From Symbiodinium natans (lineage: Eukaryota; Sar; Dinophyceae; Suessiales; Symbiodiniaceae): 64,000 bases of DNA. Positions 18,832 through 28,091 of the stretch are shown piece after piece; position 1 is the first letter of the stretch, and each line of letters opens with the position of its first letter. The notes below the pieces were generated by a model, which did not search any database, was not told where the DNA came from, and worked only from the letters and a program-made list of their open reading frames with translations. The translations under genes and the position numbers were made by a program. The stretch lies in assembly GCA_905221605.1 (NCBI GenBank), contig CAJNDS010002024.1:1-64000 (forward strand). Direction: 5' to 3'.

Positions 18832-18974
18832 GAGAGGCCGTCGAGGATCACTGCTTCCAAGCCATCATTGGCATGGTCAGCTATAATACAAGGAAGCTCT
18901 TCCTTATCGCTGCATTGCTAAGACCTCCGTACGCTGCATCATGCAGTAGGAGGCAAGGCAACGTCAACAGTTGA
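18832..18974 (+). CDS. Candidate terminal exon with telomere-unit acceptor
   Basis: Three TTTAGGG units end in GGGTTTAG|GAGAGG, which would be the acceptor. The frame reads EAVEDHCFQAIIGMVSYNTR then KLFLIAALLRPPYAASC and stops at TGA after 47 codons. Confidence 0.5.
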
Positions 18975-18994
18975 GACGTGGGCTTTGCTTGACC

Positions 18995-19110
18995 CTGGTC
19001 GCCCAGAAACCATTTTATGAGAAGGGTGCCCTTCCTTGGGTTGGATACTCGACTCTAGAAGGAAATCTTGAAGCAACAAAAAGGGGAAAGGGTGCAACTT
19101 GGCTGCCAAG
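18995..19110. mobile_element. Family C element
   Basis: Imperfect inverted ends CTGGTCGCCCAGAAACC and AACTTGGCTGCCAAG with the family core AGAAGGGTGCCCTTCC. Confidence 0.65.
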
Positions 19111-19164
19111 TAACCCTGAACCCTAAACCCTGAAACCTAAAAACCCTAAACCCTAAGCCCTCAG

Positions 19165-19252
19165 TTCGTCACATGCACAGCCAGAATTGATCGCTGTGCT
19201 CTTGCACGACTGCCTCACAAGCAGCCTGGTCACCCTCCAACCCCCGTTCCAG
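19165..19252 (+). CDS. Candidate internal exon, unknown protein
   Basis: From acceptor CCCTCAG to donor CAG|GTACCT; 29 codons: SSHAQPELIAVLLHDCLTSS then LVTLQPPFQ. Helical, protein-like. Confidence 0.5.
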
Positions 19253-19316
19253 GTACCTCGGCTTGGAACAGGGAGGTTTTAGGTACCCCTAAACACTAGA
19301 CCCTAAGCCCAAACCG

Positions 19317-19679
19317 TTGCGTGGTTGCGCTGCCCCCCCGCCCCCCCCCCCCTGCCGCGAGTACGGGATACTACAATCAAACGGGGATTATTACAACCAA
19401 AAACCGGGATGTCCCAACTGCTGTTGGTTTGAGGGCAAACCAGAAACCATGATATCACAACCGCTTATTCAGGTTACAAGTTACCAACATTCAAGAGTTA
19501 CCAACATTCCCAGCCAGAGTTGGGTTCCTAACAGAACACCAAGCAACTTTGAACATGTCTTCAGTTGTGATATCTCTCATCTACTTGGATCCTGTCCCAG
19601 TTTTTCGTTTCCGAATAGCTGGGCGAACTGCCCTGCAGGGAGGGTTGTCGGGGTTTCGGGGTTTCAGGGTTTCAGGTAA
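19317..19679 (+). CDS. Hypothetical protein exon
   Basis: 120-codon frame. A C-run encodes a proline run near the start, then REYGILQSNGDYYNQKPGCP and CCWFEGKPETMISQPLIQVT. A 13-base direct repeat (TTCAAGAGTTACC-type) lies in the middle. No good start; likely an exon. Family unknown. Confidence 0.4.
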   Translation: MRGCAAPPPPPPCREYGILQSNGDYYNQKPGCPNCCWFEGKPETMISQPLIQVTSYQHSRVTNIPSQSWVPNRTPSNFEHVFSCDISHLLGSCPSFSFPNSWANCPAGRVVGVSGFQGFR

Positions 19680-19686
19680 GGTTCAG

Positions 19687-19815
19687 GGAAGTCAGTCAGA
19701 AGGTGCTGTGCATTTGCTCCAACGAACACTGATGAGAACTGCCCGTGAGCCTTCCATTGCAGAAAGGAGGTGCGGGGGAGCGCTCATCTCCTTCGCCAGG
19801 TCTTTCGCGCAATAG
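19687..19815 (+). CDS. Candidate terminal exon, unknown protein
   Basis: After acceptor AAGGTTCAG; 42 codons to TAG: SQSEGAVHLLQRTLMRTARE then PSIAERRCGGALISFARSFA. Basic, helical. Confidence 0.5.
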   Translation, partial: GSQSEGAVHLLQRTLMRTAREPSIAERRCGGALISFARSFAQ

Positions 19816-19864
19816 CCTTTCAAGGAAGAGAAGGAGGGGTGGGTGGGAGGTTCTGGTATGTTTT

Positions 19865-19974
19865 AGGTTCATGGGCCGTTAGGAGTAGGGTTGCAAGTAC
19901 CCGAAGTAAGGTTGGAAGTATAGCTACCTTACTTACAACCCCACTTATATAACTACCCATGAACCTCTAAGTAA
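19865..19974. mobile_element. Family B palindromic element
   Basis: AGGTTCATGGGCCGTTAGGA at the left, ACTACCCATGAACCTCTAAG at the right; internal complementary GTAGGGTTGCAAGTA and TTACTTACAACCCCAC. Confidence 0.75.
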
Positions 19975-19989
19975 GCACAGGGCAGAGTC

Positions 19990-20184
19990 ATGGAACCCAT
20001 AAAAGAATACAGAGCGCCCCAGACCGGGTATTGGAGAAGGCTCTCAAGCACCAAAGGGCTATGCCCACGGAAGCCCAAACCCCAAACGCCAAACCCCAAG
20101 CCCTTTCGAAATTCCTTTAGACGCCAACTTCAAGGCTTTCACGTTGCAAAACCTACGTGCCCAAAGAGTTCGGCTCAATGCTAA
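19990..20184 (+). CDS. Hypothetical small protein, ATG start
   Basis: Complete 64-codon frame: MEPIKEYRAPQTGYWRRLSS then TKGLCPRKPKPQTPNPKPFR, basic, to TAA. It incorporates telomere-derived codons (NPKP). Confidence 0.4.
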   Translation: MEPIKEYRAPQTGYWRRLSSTKGLCPRKPKPQTPNPKPFRNSFRRQLQGFHVAKPTCPKSSAQC

Positions 20185-20296
20185 AGAGGGTTTCGGGCTT
20201 AAAGCGTTCTTTTTTTTTCAGGTTGTCGGTTTTAGGGCACAGGGCTTGTGCAACTGCACACCCCAAGTCGCCGAGGCCACTCAATTCTTGAGCAGT

Positions 20297-20382
20297 TTAT
20301 ATACATATATATATATATGTATATCTATATATATATATGGTGTGTTTATATATATATATATGTATATACATATATATATGTT
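20297..20382. repeat. (AT)n microsatellite
   Basis: Interrupted TATA/ATGTAT repeats over about 85 bases. Confidence 0.9.
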
Positions 20383-20440
20383 GTTGTGCTACGTCTGTAA
20401 ATCTGAGTTGAAGGCTTTGCCGGATAGGCAGGCTTCCTAG

Positions 20441-20533
20441 CATCTCCGGGTCCAGGCGCCTCGGGCATTTACGACATCAGTCCGCGCACCGGCAGACACC
20501 AGCACAGCAGCAGCCTCCCACACTTTAGGAGCA
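20441..20533 (+). CDS. Candidate exon with telomere-unit donor
   Basis: From acceptor TTCCTAG to A|GTTTAGG, where the first TTTAGGG unit forms the donor. Reads SPGPGASGIYDISPRTGRHQ then HSSSLPHFRS. Confidence 0.45.
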
Positions 20534-20602
20534 GTTTAGGTTTAGGGTTTAGGGTTTAGGGTTTAGGGTTTAGGGTTTAGGGTTCAGGGTTTCGGGTTTA
20601 AG
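20528..20602 (+). repeat. TTTAGGG array
   Basis: About nine units directly after the exon candidate at 20441. Confidence 0.95.
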
Positions 20603-20610
20603 TTCCCTGT

Positions 20611-20711
20611 CTTAGTTGTCCAGTAACCTGGGGGAATTAAAGGTTAAGCTTTGGGATTTTGTCGGGGTAAGAATACCACAAAAAGGTTCAAGGTTACCTA
20701 CTCTACTACTA
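20611..20711. mobile_element. Family D dispersed element
   Basis: CTTAGTTGTCCAGTAACCTG at the left and AGGTTACCTACTCTACTACT at the right. Almost identical to the copy at 31451-31558; a right part is nested at 56008. Probably related to family C. Confidence 0.75.
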
Positions 20712-20719
20712 ACTTGTAC

Positions 20720-20840
20720 TACTTCAAGGCTCATGGGCAATCATAGGTAGGGTGATAGGTAGGGTAACTATAGTTATAGCTGGTCATAACCTTATTTAGG
20801 CTACTTACAACCTAACTTATAACTGGCCTGAGCCTTCAAG
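20720..20840. mobile_element. Family B palindromic element
   Basis: ACTTCAAGGCTCATGGGCAA at the left and inverse GGCCTGAGCCTTCAAG at the right, with internal GTAGGGTAACTATA arms. Confidence 0.7.
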
Positions 20841-20865
20841 CATGGTCAGTGTTTTGGGGATTTAG

Positions 20866-20965
20866 GATTCTGTTCTAATACTGCCCCACAACGCTATACC
20901 ACGAAGGAGCATAGTTTGGGCCCTGGATCCGGCGTCACCTGAACCCAGATACCAAAGAGCTGAGG
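20866..20965 (+). CDS. Candidate internal exon, unknown protein
   Basis: From acceptor GGGATTTAG to donor GAGG|GTTTGG. Reads DSVLILPHNAIPRRSIVWAL then DPASPEPRYQRAE. Both proposed splice sites resemble telomere-type units. Confidence 0.5.
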
Positions 20966-21039
20966 GTTTGGAATTTTTTTGGGGGCTTTTGGGTTTAGGG
21001 TTTAGGTTAGGAATTAGGGTTTAGGGTCTACCCCAATCT

Positions 21040-21240
21040 CTAAGCCACCATGTTTTGCTGTTGGCTGCTAAACCTTGGGTTGCGATTGTTAACTAATTTC
21101 TTGTTGGGGCTGTGGTAGTCTCTCCCTTGCGGGAGTGCGAGAATCAATGCCTCCAGTATGGAGACATGTGTTCTATCTGAAATGACCGCCCCCTCCCCCC
21201 ACGTCCCTGTCTCCTCCCCGGCAAAACCCCCCAATTGAGA
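21040..21240 (-). CDS. Hypothetical protein exon
   Basis: Minus-strand frame of about 65 codons to TAG: EETGTWGEGAVISDRTHVSI then LEALILALPQGRDYHSPNKK. Protein-like composition, no ATG near the start. Confidence 0.45.
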   Translation of the reverse strand, partial: SQLGGFAGEETGTWGEGAVISDRTHVSILEALILALPQGRDYHSPNKKLVNNRNPRFSSQQQNMVA

Positions 21241-21248
21241 AAACCAAG

Positions 21249-21377
21249 CTTAGGGTTTAGGGTTTAGGGTTTAGGGTTTGGGGTTTGGGGTTTGGGGTTT
21301 GGGGTTTGGGGTTTGGGGTTTGGGGTTTGGGGTTTGGGGTTTGGGGTTTGGGGTTTGGGGTTTAGGGTTTAGGATTT
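21249..21377 (+). repeat. TTTAGGG block with a homogeneous TTTGGGG core
   Basis: Four TTTAGGG units, then about twelve uninterrupted TTTGGGG units, then TTTAGGG again. Confidence 0.95.
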
Positions 21378-21379
21378 AG

Positions 21380-21554
21380 GGCCAAACATGCCGAAATCCC
21401 CAAAGTTTTTGGTCAATATCTTGGGAGATGCATGGATTTGTGCATTTTGGGGTTCGGGACATGCACACATCTGCCGGTTAAATGCCGCAGAAGGATTTTG
21501 TATCGATTGAGCCGCCCGATTGCACATGATTTCGTGGTGTACCTTAAACCCTAA
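21380..21554 (+). CDS. Candidate exon with TTTAG acceptor
   Basis: The telomere block ends in GGATTTAG, followed by a 57-codon frame: AKHAEIPKVFGQYLGRCMDL and YRLSRPIAHDFVVYLKP. It stops in the next CCCTAAA unit. Cysteine- and histidine-rich, so chance is possible. Confidence 0.35.
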
Positions 21555-21836
21555 ACTCTAAACCCTAACCCCTATTTTTGCTCCAGGGGTTCTTGCAGTG
21601 CTCTTGGCATGCTCTTGGAGTGCTGCCCCGAGTGCTCTTGGAACGCTTCTGAAGTACGTCTACGCCACCACAATTCATTTTCGGGCTTAGGGTTTAGGGC
21701 TCATGGGTAGTTAAGAAGTGGGGTTGTAAGTGCCCTAGAAAAAGAAAGACAAGAATCCAAGAATCCTCGCACACGTTTATCAGAAACACCTCTGCCATCA
21801 AGTCCATTGCGGGCGGCGTGGGGGGGGGGGGGGAAC

Positions 21837-21906
21837 GTATATATATATATATATATCAACATAAACAAAAAAGAAACATATGCTGTATACATATACATAT
21901 ATGTAC
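21837..21906. repeat. (AT)n microsatellite
   Basis: TATATA repeats interrupted by AAC/AAA runs, preceded by a G-run at 21820-21833. Confidence 0.9.
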
Positions 21907-22471
21907 ACGAACAGATCTACGCTGAAGTGGTCATCAGAGGGAGCCTGGAAGGAACACGTGATAATGCTGAGCATGAGAGGCGTAGCGCCCCTCAAATGAT
22001 GTGCGAACATACCTGACAACAAACAATGGGGGCTTCAGCATTGGTTCGATAGTAACCAACATAGGAAAGCAGAAGAGGCACGCTCTTTTGAGCTTCATCG
22101 GGTTTACAAAGGGAACCTATAGCTCCTAAGTAAAGGTAAAGGGTTTAGGGTTAGGGTTTCGGCTTTGGGGTTAGGGCTAAGGGCATAAGAGGGAATGCTA
22201 TGCGTGAGAGGGAATCCTATAAACTCATGTCTGATACCTGATGTTGAGGGGCTTGGGTTCTTAGTCGGCCACAAGGAAGTGTGATGCAAGCTAAAAGGGT
22301 CTTGTTGGAGGCAGCCCTGCATGACATACTTTTGGTAGGGGCTTCTGCGGCATTGCAGTCTGCAAATCTTACTGGCACCTGAAACATCGGGTTATGCTGC
22401 GCCCTTCCGACCTCAAACTGTCAACCTGACTCCCCATAGAACTCCCTCCCCAACTAATCCTCCACCCGAGC

Positions 22472-22572
22472 ACCCTAAACCCTAAACCCTAAACCCTAAA
22501 CCCTAAGCCCTAAACCCTAAACCCTAAACCCTAGACCCTAGACCCTAGACCCTGAACCCTAAACCCTAAACT
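22472..22572 (-). repeat. CCCTAAA array
   Basis: About fourteen units including three CCCTAGA and one CCCTGAA variant. Confidence 0.95.
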
Positions 22573-22586
22573 AAACAACAGCTCAG

Positions 22587-22683
22587 GACCCCCAAAGCCG
22601 AGAGGCTCAACGTGGATGGCGACCACGAGTGCCGCAGGCCAAACCTTCAAGCGTTCCGATTGAAGAAGGGGCGTAGAGTTCAG
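22587..22683 (+). CDS. Candidate internal exon, unknown protein
   Basis: From acceptor ACAGCTCAG to donor CAG|GTTTAT. Reads TPKAERLNVDGDHECRRPNL then QAFRLKKGRRVQ, charged and protein-like. It ends in phase 0, and the candidate at 22993 begins in phase 0 on the same strand, so the two could be consecutive exons. Confidence 0.5.
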
Positions 22684-22992
22684 GTTTATGGTTTAGGGTT
22701 TAGGGTTCAGGGTTTAGGGTTCAGGGTTCAGGGTTCAGGGTTTAGGGTTTAGGGCTAGTTGAAGGTTTATGCATAGCTATCAGTCGAGTTCTCAGTACCT
22801 AAAACAAGGCTAAGAACAAGGCACATGTACAGTGTCCAACCCCACTTAGAGCTACCAAGTATACTTCCATTTCACTCCTCCTTCGCAACATGAGGGGTAG
22901 TTTTCTAAGTTCGGCTACCTTTTGGGTCCCTATCTTTTTAAAATGAGAGTGCCGCATTCTGTAGGGGAAACAAAAACAGAACCCTAGTTTAG

Positions 22993-23096
22993 AGAACGAC
23001 TGGATCGCGCCTGAGACCTGAACTTGTCGGCTTCCTCAAAAAGTTGACACGTGCCCTTTTGAGTCGCGGGACTGGTTCAAAGGCCTCTATGAGCCT
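22993..23096 (+). CDS. Candidate internal exon, unknown protein
   Basis: From acceptor CTAGTTTAG to donor CT|GTTTAA. Reads RTTGSRLRPELVGFLKKLTR then ALLSRGTGSKASMS. Basic, helical. Phase fits the exon at 22587. Confidence 0.5.
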
Positions 23097-23310
23097 GTTT
23101 AACCCTAAACCCTGTACACCCTAAACCCTAAAGCCTGTAAACCCTAAACCCTCAAACACCCTCAACTCTAAACTCTACACCCTAAACCCTAAACCCCAAA
23201 ACGCCCTAAGCAAACTCCAGAACCCAAAATTTTGCAAGCCCTTGACCCTGAACAAGCCCTATGGTTTAGGAGTGCCGGGGCCTGGACGACAACCACTCCC
23301 ATGCTACAAT

Positions 23311-23405
23311 TTAGGGTTCGGGTTTATGGTTTAGGGTTTAGGGTTTAGGGTTTAGGGTTTAGGGTTTAGGGTTTAGGGTCTAGGGTTTAGGGTTTAGGGT
23401 TTAGG
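23311..23405 (+). repeat. TTTAGGG array
   Basis: About twelve units, one TCTAGGG. Confidence 0.95.
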
Positions 23406-23459
23406 TACTTCCAAGCCTACTTTAAGGGTTTAGGGTACTGTGAGACCTAAACGCTGCAG

Positions 23460-23621
23460 CGTTCGAGTTTTCATGAAGTCCTGAATGCCTCGTCCCCTGT
23501 GACCCTTTCAGCCCAGCTGCCAGGCAAACACAGCTTCTCCAATACCACGGGGGATGACCGTTTGCTCGACCTGAACGTTCACGTCCGCTTCAGCCTCGAT
23601 CCTTGTTTTTGTGGGCCTAGG
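23460..23621 (+). CDS. Candidate internal exon, unknown protein
   Basis: From acceptor CGCTGCAG to AGG|GTTTGG; 54 codons: RSSFHEVLNASSPVTLSAQL, PGKHSFSNTTGDDRLLDLNV, HVRFSLDPCFCG. One of the most protein-like stretches in the window. Family not recognised. Confidence 0.55.
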
Positions 23622-23806
23622 GTTTGGGGATTCCCCCTCCCCCCCTCCCCGTAACATCAAATTATATTGCAGTAAAGCCAAGATGCACTGGCCACACTAA
23701 GGGACCATGTAACTAACCCTCAGGTATAGCCTAGGATTTTTGCCAGGTAGGATTTCGGGCTTCGGGTTTGGACACCCTAAACCCTAAACCCTAAACCCTA
23801 AACGGA

Positions 23807-23914
23807 GGTTCAAACTCGCGGATTGAGAAGCCAAGCGTCAATGCAGCTACGATTCCCGGCTCGCCGCTACCGAGCAAGAACACGTCTGGAAGACAGCGGA
23901 CGATGCTGGCCTGA
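23807..23914 (+). CDS. Candidate terminal exon, Ser/Pro-rich
   Basis: Between a CCCTAAA block and a TTTAGGG block; 35 codons to TGA: GSNSRIEKPSVNAATIPGSP then LPSKNTSGRQRTMLA. Same strand as the exon at 23460, but the phases do not obviously join. Confidence 0.45.
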   Translation, partial: GSNSRIEKPSVNAATIPGSPLPSKNTSGRQRTMLA

Positions 23915-24202
23915 CCGTTTAGGGTTTAGGGTTTAGGGTAGTTACTCTCCCAGTTGTTGTTGTATCATATGCACCGAAGGAAAGGATCTTGCTAGTTTTC
24001 AAACCCCCGCATCCGAAGTAAGCAATGACGGCTATCACTTTTACTCCACCCCTGGCCCCAAAAACTGAGACCCTCAACTTCTTTGAACTAAACCCATGAC
24101 CGCGCACGTGTGAACTCGGAGCATGATGAAGGGCTTTTAAGTCCTTGTGGGGGAGGATGGGATCAAGGTTAAAGGAGGTTTATAGGCCTTGAAGGGTTTA
24201 GG

Positions 24203-24303
24203 TTGAGATGTTCCCCTTAATACGAACAGTCCTTAATAGGGATTATTGTACTCCCGACTAGAATCCCTATTCAGGACTGTTAGTGTAAGGGGGAACATCC
24301 CAA
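24203..24303. mobile_element. Family A palindromic element, complete
   Basis: About 100 bp hairpin: TTGAGATGTTCCCCTTAATA at the left, GTGTAAGGGGGAACATCCCA at the right, inner arms ACAGTCCTTAATAGGGATTA and CCCTATTCAGGACTGTTAG. Confidence 0.85.
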
Positions 24304-24319
24304 GGTTTGGGGCTTAGGG

Positions 24320-24415
24320 CTCGTGACTTCAGCTCCATTCTGCATCTTGAAGGACGTGTTGGGCTGGGTTGGGCGCAGAAACTCCTTACAAAGCTCCCAG
24401 CACTCAGTGTGAACC
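24320..24415 (-). CDS. Candidate exon, unknown protein
   Basis: Follows acceptor GGTCTTAG on the minus strand and reads VHTECWELCKEFLRPTQPNT then SFKMQNGAEVTS. Lies immediately beside the family A element. Family unknown. Confidence 0.45.
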
Positions 24416-24570
24416 CTAAGACCCTGAACCAAGACCTACGAACTTCAAAACCCTCAAGCCATCAATCCCATTAACGACTTGCGGCCCCAAGCCCGAAGCA
24501 CTCCAAACCCCTAAATAAACCTCTCCTTCAGGTGTGTATTTGGTGCTTAGAACCCTTCACTCAGTCGTGG

Positions 24571-24714
24571 TCAAGGGCCCAAATTTCGTGGTCAAGTGCG
24601 CTCCAATATCTCGTAGCCACGGGCTTTAAAGGGTCCAAATCTCGTGTCCAAGGGTCCACAAATTCGCGGCAAAGGGCCCAAGTTTCGCGGGCCAATGGGC
24701 CCAACTTTCGAGCT
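24571..24714 (+). repeat. Degenerate 21-23 bp tandem repeat
   Basis: About six units of the form CAAGGGCCCAAATTTCGTGG with divergence. Frames through it look repetitive and are not called. Confidence 0.6.
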
Positions 24715-24849
24715 TAGAGAGTGGGGTTCAGGGCAAGGGTGTAAGGTTTTAGGGTTGGTTTAGAGTTTGTTTAGGGTTCAGGGCCTAGGGCAAGGGTTTA
24801 GGGTTCAGAGCTTTGGGTTCAGGGCGTATTCAGCCTTGGGCTGTTTCAG

Positions 24850-24948
24850 GATTTTGTAGATCTAGGCCGGCTTGAGGAATTCTATGTAGAGTGGAATGGT
24901 TTTATGTTTCCGTCGCCGGACAAGCTGCTTGACCCGGAACTGCTTTGA
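24850..24948 (+). CDS. Candidate terminal exon, acidic
   Basis: After acceptor GGGCTGTTTCAG; exactly 32 codons plus TGA: DFVDLGRLEEFYVEWNGFMF then PSPDKLLDPELL. Acidic and aromatic, among the most convincing short coding stretches here. Family not recognised. Confidence 0.55.
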   Translation, partial: DFVDLGRLEEFYVEWNGFMFPSPDKLLDPELL

Positions 24949-25648
24949 CTTGAGATGCTGAACCCTAAATCCCAAAACGTAAACCCTAAACCCTAAGCCC
25001 TAAAGCCTAACCCCTACACCCTTTGAACCCTAAACCCCCTAAACCCTAAAGCCTAAACCCTCAACTCTTTCAACACTCAACCCTTGAGACCCTCAAACTC
25101 CGGGGCTGGGCCTTGGGGGTGTGCGCAAGCAGCTCCTTCAAAACAAGATGCGAAGATGCTTTTGGAGTGTGTGTGTGTGTGTGCGCGTGTGTGTTTAGGG
25201 TTTAGGGGTTTAGGGTTCAGAGTTTAGGGTTTGGGATGTTGGGTTTAGGGTTTAGGATTTAGGGTTCAAGGTTCAGAGTTTAGGGTTTTGGATTTGGGGC
25301 ATCGGGTATAGGGTTTAGGGTCTTTGGCCCACCGCCGAGCAGATCAGCCAAACAGGGTTTAGGGTTGCTGCCCTTCTTACCGTTTTCCCTAAATCCTCCT
25401 TTGCTGACTCTTACGATGTCTTAATAGACAGATGTGTACAGCTGGTATATACTAATTTCAAAAACTATGCTGTCGATTTCCTAGACCCAAGAGTTACATA
25501 GGAAAAAATCACAGGGTGCCCTTTATGGCTTAAAGGGATCTATAAGGAAACCTAAACCCTAAAAAAGGTAATCAGGGCCATTATTCTGGGTCCTAAACCT
25601 CGACCCACACCTTACATACCCTGAACCCTACTCCCTCCTCATAATAAC

Positions 25649-25757
25649 CATATGGGGGTTTCCCAAATAGGGGTGCCCCTGTTATACCCCAAATAGAAGA
25701 GAATCCCGTGAAAGGGACCCTGAAAAGGGTACCCCTACTATCGGAAAGCCCTTATGA
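25649..25757. mobile_element. Family E palindromic element
   Basis: CATATGGGGGTTTCCCAAAT at the left, complementary end CGGAAAGCCCTTATG; same internal TTATACCCCAAATAGAA motif as the copy at 18254. Confidence 0.75.
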
Positions 25758-25803
25758 AACCTTCAAGTGCCAGAGCTGCTGGGTTATGTGTTCGTTTGAC
25801 TGT

Positions 25804-25826
25804 TGGGGGGGGGGGGGGGGGGGGGT
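25804..25826. repeat. Poly-G tract
   Basis: Run of more than 20 G. Confidence 0.9.
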
Positions 25827-25947
25827 TGTTTGCTTCGTTTTCGGGTATTCCGGCGAGGGTTTTGGGGCAGTGTCCCTTGCGCGTCTTGCTTCAAAAGGAG
25901 AACACAAAATTAAAGGGGAGGTTTGCGTTTAGGGCTTAGGGGGCGGG

Positions 25948-26070
25948 CCACTGACACTGCGGATGGTTCTGGACCCTCTCGGGCTACGGTCTACCAGAAA
26001 CAGGTTCGTGGAATTCCTTCTTTGTGGAGGTTTCCGATACTCGGACGTGGGTAGTTTAGTTGTAGCTTAG
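25948..26070 (+). CDS. Candidate exon running into a family B element
   Basis: Reads PLTLRMVLDPLGLRSTRNRF then VEFLLCGGFRYSDVG; the last codons and TAG come from the family B element at 26043. A donor GGAG|GTTTCC near 26026 would end it before the element. Confidence 0.45.
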   Translation, partial: PLTLRMVLDPLGLRSTRNRFVEFLLCGGFRYSDVGSLVVA

Positions 26071-26132
26071 TTAGGGTACTTAAAACCTGACCTACAACTA
26101 CCCATACTTACAACTAACCATGCACCTTCAAT
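26043..26132. mobile_element. Family B element, rearranged
   Basis: GGGTAGTTTAGTTGTAGC and inverse CTACAACTACCC and AACCATGCACCTTCAA. Confidence 0.55.
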
Positions 26133-26352
26133 TAGAGGTATCCTGCTTGGGGGATCCGGTTTACGAGGACTTTATCGGGTCTAAAACAGGAACCGCCCGC
26201 CCAGTCGAGAAATGGCCACTCTACCTTGGACCCCTAAGGTGGTACCCTTGGGTTTGGGCCCCTTTTAAAGCCTTTAAGGTAGTATAAGGGCCATATGAAG
26301 GGGAACCTTTTAGGGGTACAACCTTTAGGGTAGGAGTCTTAATCCAAACCCG

Positions 26353-26475
26353 ACTTGAAGATTCATGGGTAGTGATATGTAGGCTTGTAAGTACCCTGCA
26401 GAAAGTTATAACCAGTGATCATTACAGCTACCCTACTTGCAACCACAGTTTTCGCTACGCATGACCTCCAAATAT
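26353..26475. mobile_element. Family B palindromic element
   Basis: ACTTGAAGATTCATGGGTAG at the left, CGCATGACCTCCAAAT at the right; another right-end fragment follows at 26510-26534. Confidence 0.7.
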
Positions 26476-26779
26476 AGGGTTCCAACGTTCAGACAAACCA
26501 GGAGGTTTCACTACCCGTGAACCTCCAGGTATAGAGCTAAAGGCGCTTTAGGGGTACCACGGCCCCCGAACCAGCCCTAAGCTGACGTTGGTTCATCAAT
26601 TATGAGGGCATGACAGGTTAAGGGGCTTGCAGTTGCCTACAAAGTCCCTTGAAGGGTTCACTGCATGCCTACTGAGAACTAGGAGGTAGACCCGAACCTT
26701 ACAACCCTGAACCCCCTAAACCCTGTAAACCCTGTAACCCCCCTTCTGTTTACACCCCCTAAGCCCTATAAACCCTAAA

Positions 26780-26881
26780 CTTGGGCTGTTCCCCCCTTAT
26801 CCAAACACTCCTTAATTGGGATTATCGTACCTCCTATGGTAACCCCTATTAAGGACTCTTAGTATAGGGGGGGAACATCTT
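26780..26881. mobile_element. Family A palindromic element, complete
   Basis: CTTGGGCTGTTCCCCCCTTA at the left, TAGTATAGGGGGGGAACATC at the right, inner arms CTCCTTAATTGGGATTATC and CCCCTATTAAGGACTC. Confidence 0.8.
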
Positions 26882-26906
26882 TAAACCCTGAAAACCCATC
26901 TCCCAG

Positions 26907-26964
26907 GGTCCTTCAAGACAGAGGTGCCTCTATCCCCGCCCCCGGTGGTGAACAAGAACGGCAG
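26907..26964 (+). CDS. Candidate small internal exon
   Basis: From acceptor CATCTCCCAG to donor CAG|GTGCCC; 19 codons VLQDRGASIPAPGGEQERQ. Short, so weak, but both splice sites are good. Confidence 0.35.
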
Positions 26965-27172
26965 GTGCCCAGTAATGGCGGGGGCACTCACCTGGGCACG
27001 CTTTTTTTTTTTGTTTAACGAGAATAGGGGGTACCCTCTTAGGGGTAAAGGGAGTTCTGCTGTATTTGGGGGTCAAAGGGGTACCCCTACACAATCGTGA
27101 CCCCCCCATGTAGCTGTAGGACTGTACAGCAGGTCGTTTGAGGGCCTCCTCAGGGGCCGTGGGCCCAAAGAT

Positions 27173-27174
<2 letters not shown>

Positions 27175-27213
<39 letters not shown>

Positions 27214-27216
27214 AAA
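27175..27216. repeat. (AG)n microsatellite
   Basis: About seventeen AG repeats, then AG-rich DNA to 27300. Confidence 0.9.
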
Positions 27217-27340
27217 AAAGAGAGAGAACGTAGAGCGAGAGCGAGATAGCTTAGGTAAGAAGAGAGCGGGAGAGAGATGGGCTAGAGAGAAAGATTCGGG
27301 ACAGAGGCGGCCTGCATCGTCACTGTTCATCGCGCGCTAG

Positions 27341-27713
27341 GACTGGGACCTGCTTCTGTCTGGACGAATCTGCAGTGCCGAGGCGAAGGGAAAATCTGAA
27401 CCCAGGAGCATGGCCCTCGAAACATTCGAGGTTTAACGAGATCATGCGCTGAGTGAGAAGTTTAGATTCTCAACACGCTCGCGGATTCCGCGACGTCGAT
27501 GTGCGGAAAGTCTCAGCGACAGCGCAAAGAAAAGCTTCGGGAACCTGTCAAATCTTGGAGGCATGAGGACGGGCGCCGCCTATTTGATGCGTGCAAAACC
27601 CAGGTGACAGCACAGCAGCATTGATTGTCGAGAAGGCCCGACCTCCTCAAGACATTTGACGATTCTGCATCTGCGGAAAGGTTCTTCAGGAATCGAACAT
27701 CTGCGTGTCCACG
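27341..27713 (+). CDS. Three-exon gene fragment, unknown protein
   Basis: Three exons join in one frame. Exon 27341-27430 (30 codons, after CTAG, before GAG|GTTTAA): DWDLLLSGRICSAEAKGKSE. Exon 27466-27603 (46 codons, after AGTTTAG, before CAG|GTGACA): ILNTLADSATSMCGKSQRQR then KEKLREPVKSWRHEDGRRLF. Exon 27652-27713 (after CTCAAG, before ACG|GTAAGT): TFDDSASAERFFRNRTSACP. The introns would be 35 and 48 nt. Both splices are in phase 0 and every boundary has AG and GT. The next intron carries the (AT)n tract at 27787. Family not recognised; basic, charged protein. Confidence 0.55.
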
Positions 27714-27786
27714 GTAAGTGTGACGATTCGCCCCAAGTCCGGAAGCAAAACACCACCAAACCCCTACTCTCGAGTAGACCCTGGAC

Positions 27787-27801
27787 ATATATATCTATAT
27801 C

Positions 27802-27842
<41 letters not shown>
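27787..27842. repeat. (AT)n microsatellite
   Basis: TATATA repeat with a few C interruptions. Confidence 0.9.
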
Positions 27843-28091
27843 GCTTTTTTTAAGGCATAAGTAGCTAGAATAAGAACCCAGAACCAAACAAATGTATTAA
27901 AGTATAATACTCCAAAACCCAGAAACTGCACAGTCACACCAGTCAAGCCCCCTAAACCCAAAACCCTAAACCTCATAAGGCCGTGTCTCAACCAGGGGAA
28001 TGGCAAGCCAAGCCCCGGCACAGGCGCAACTCACCCTTGCAAAGCCCCCCAGCCCTAAACGCGAGCCTCCAAAATGAAACTCAAGAACTTC

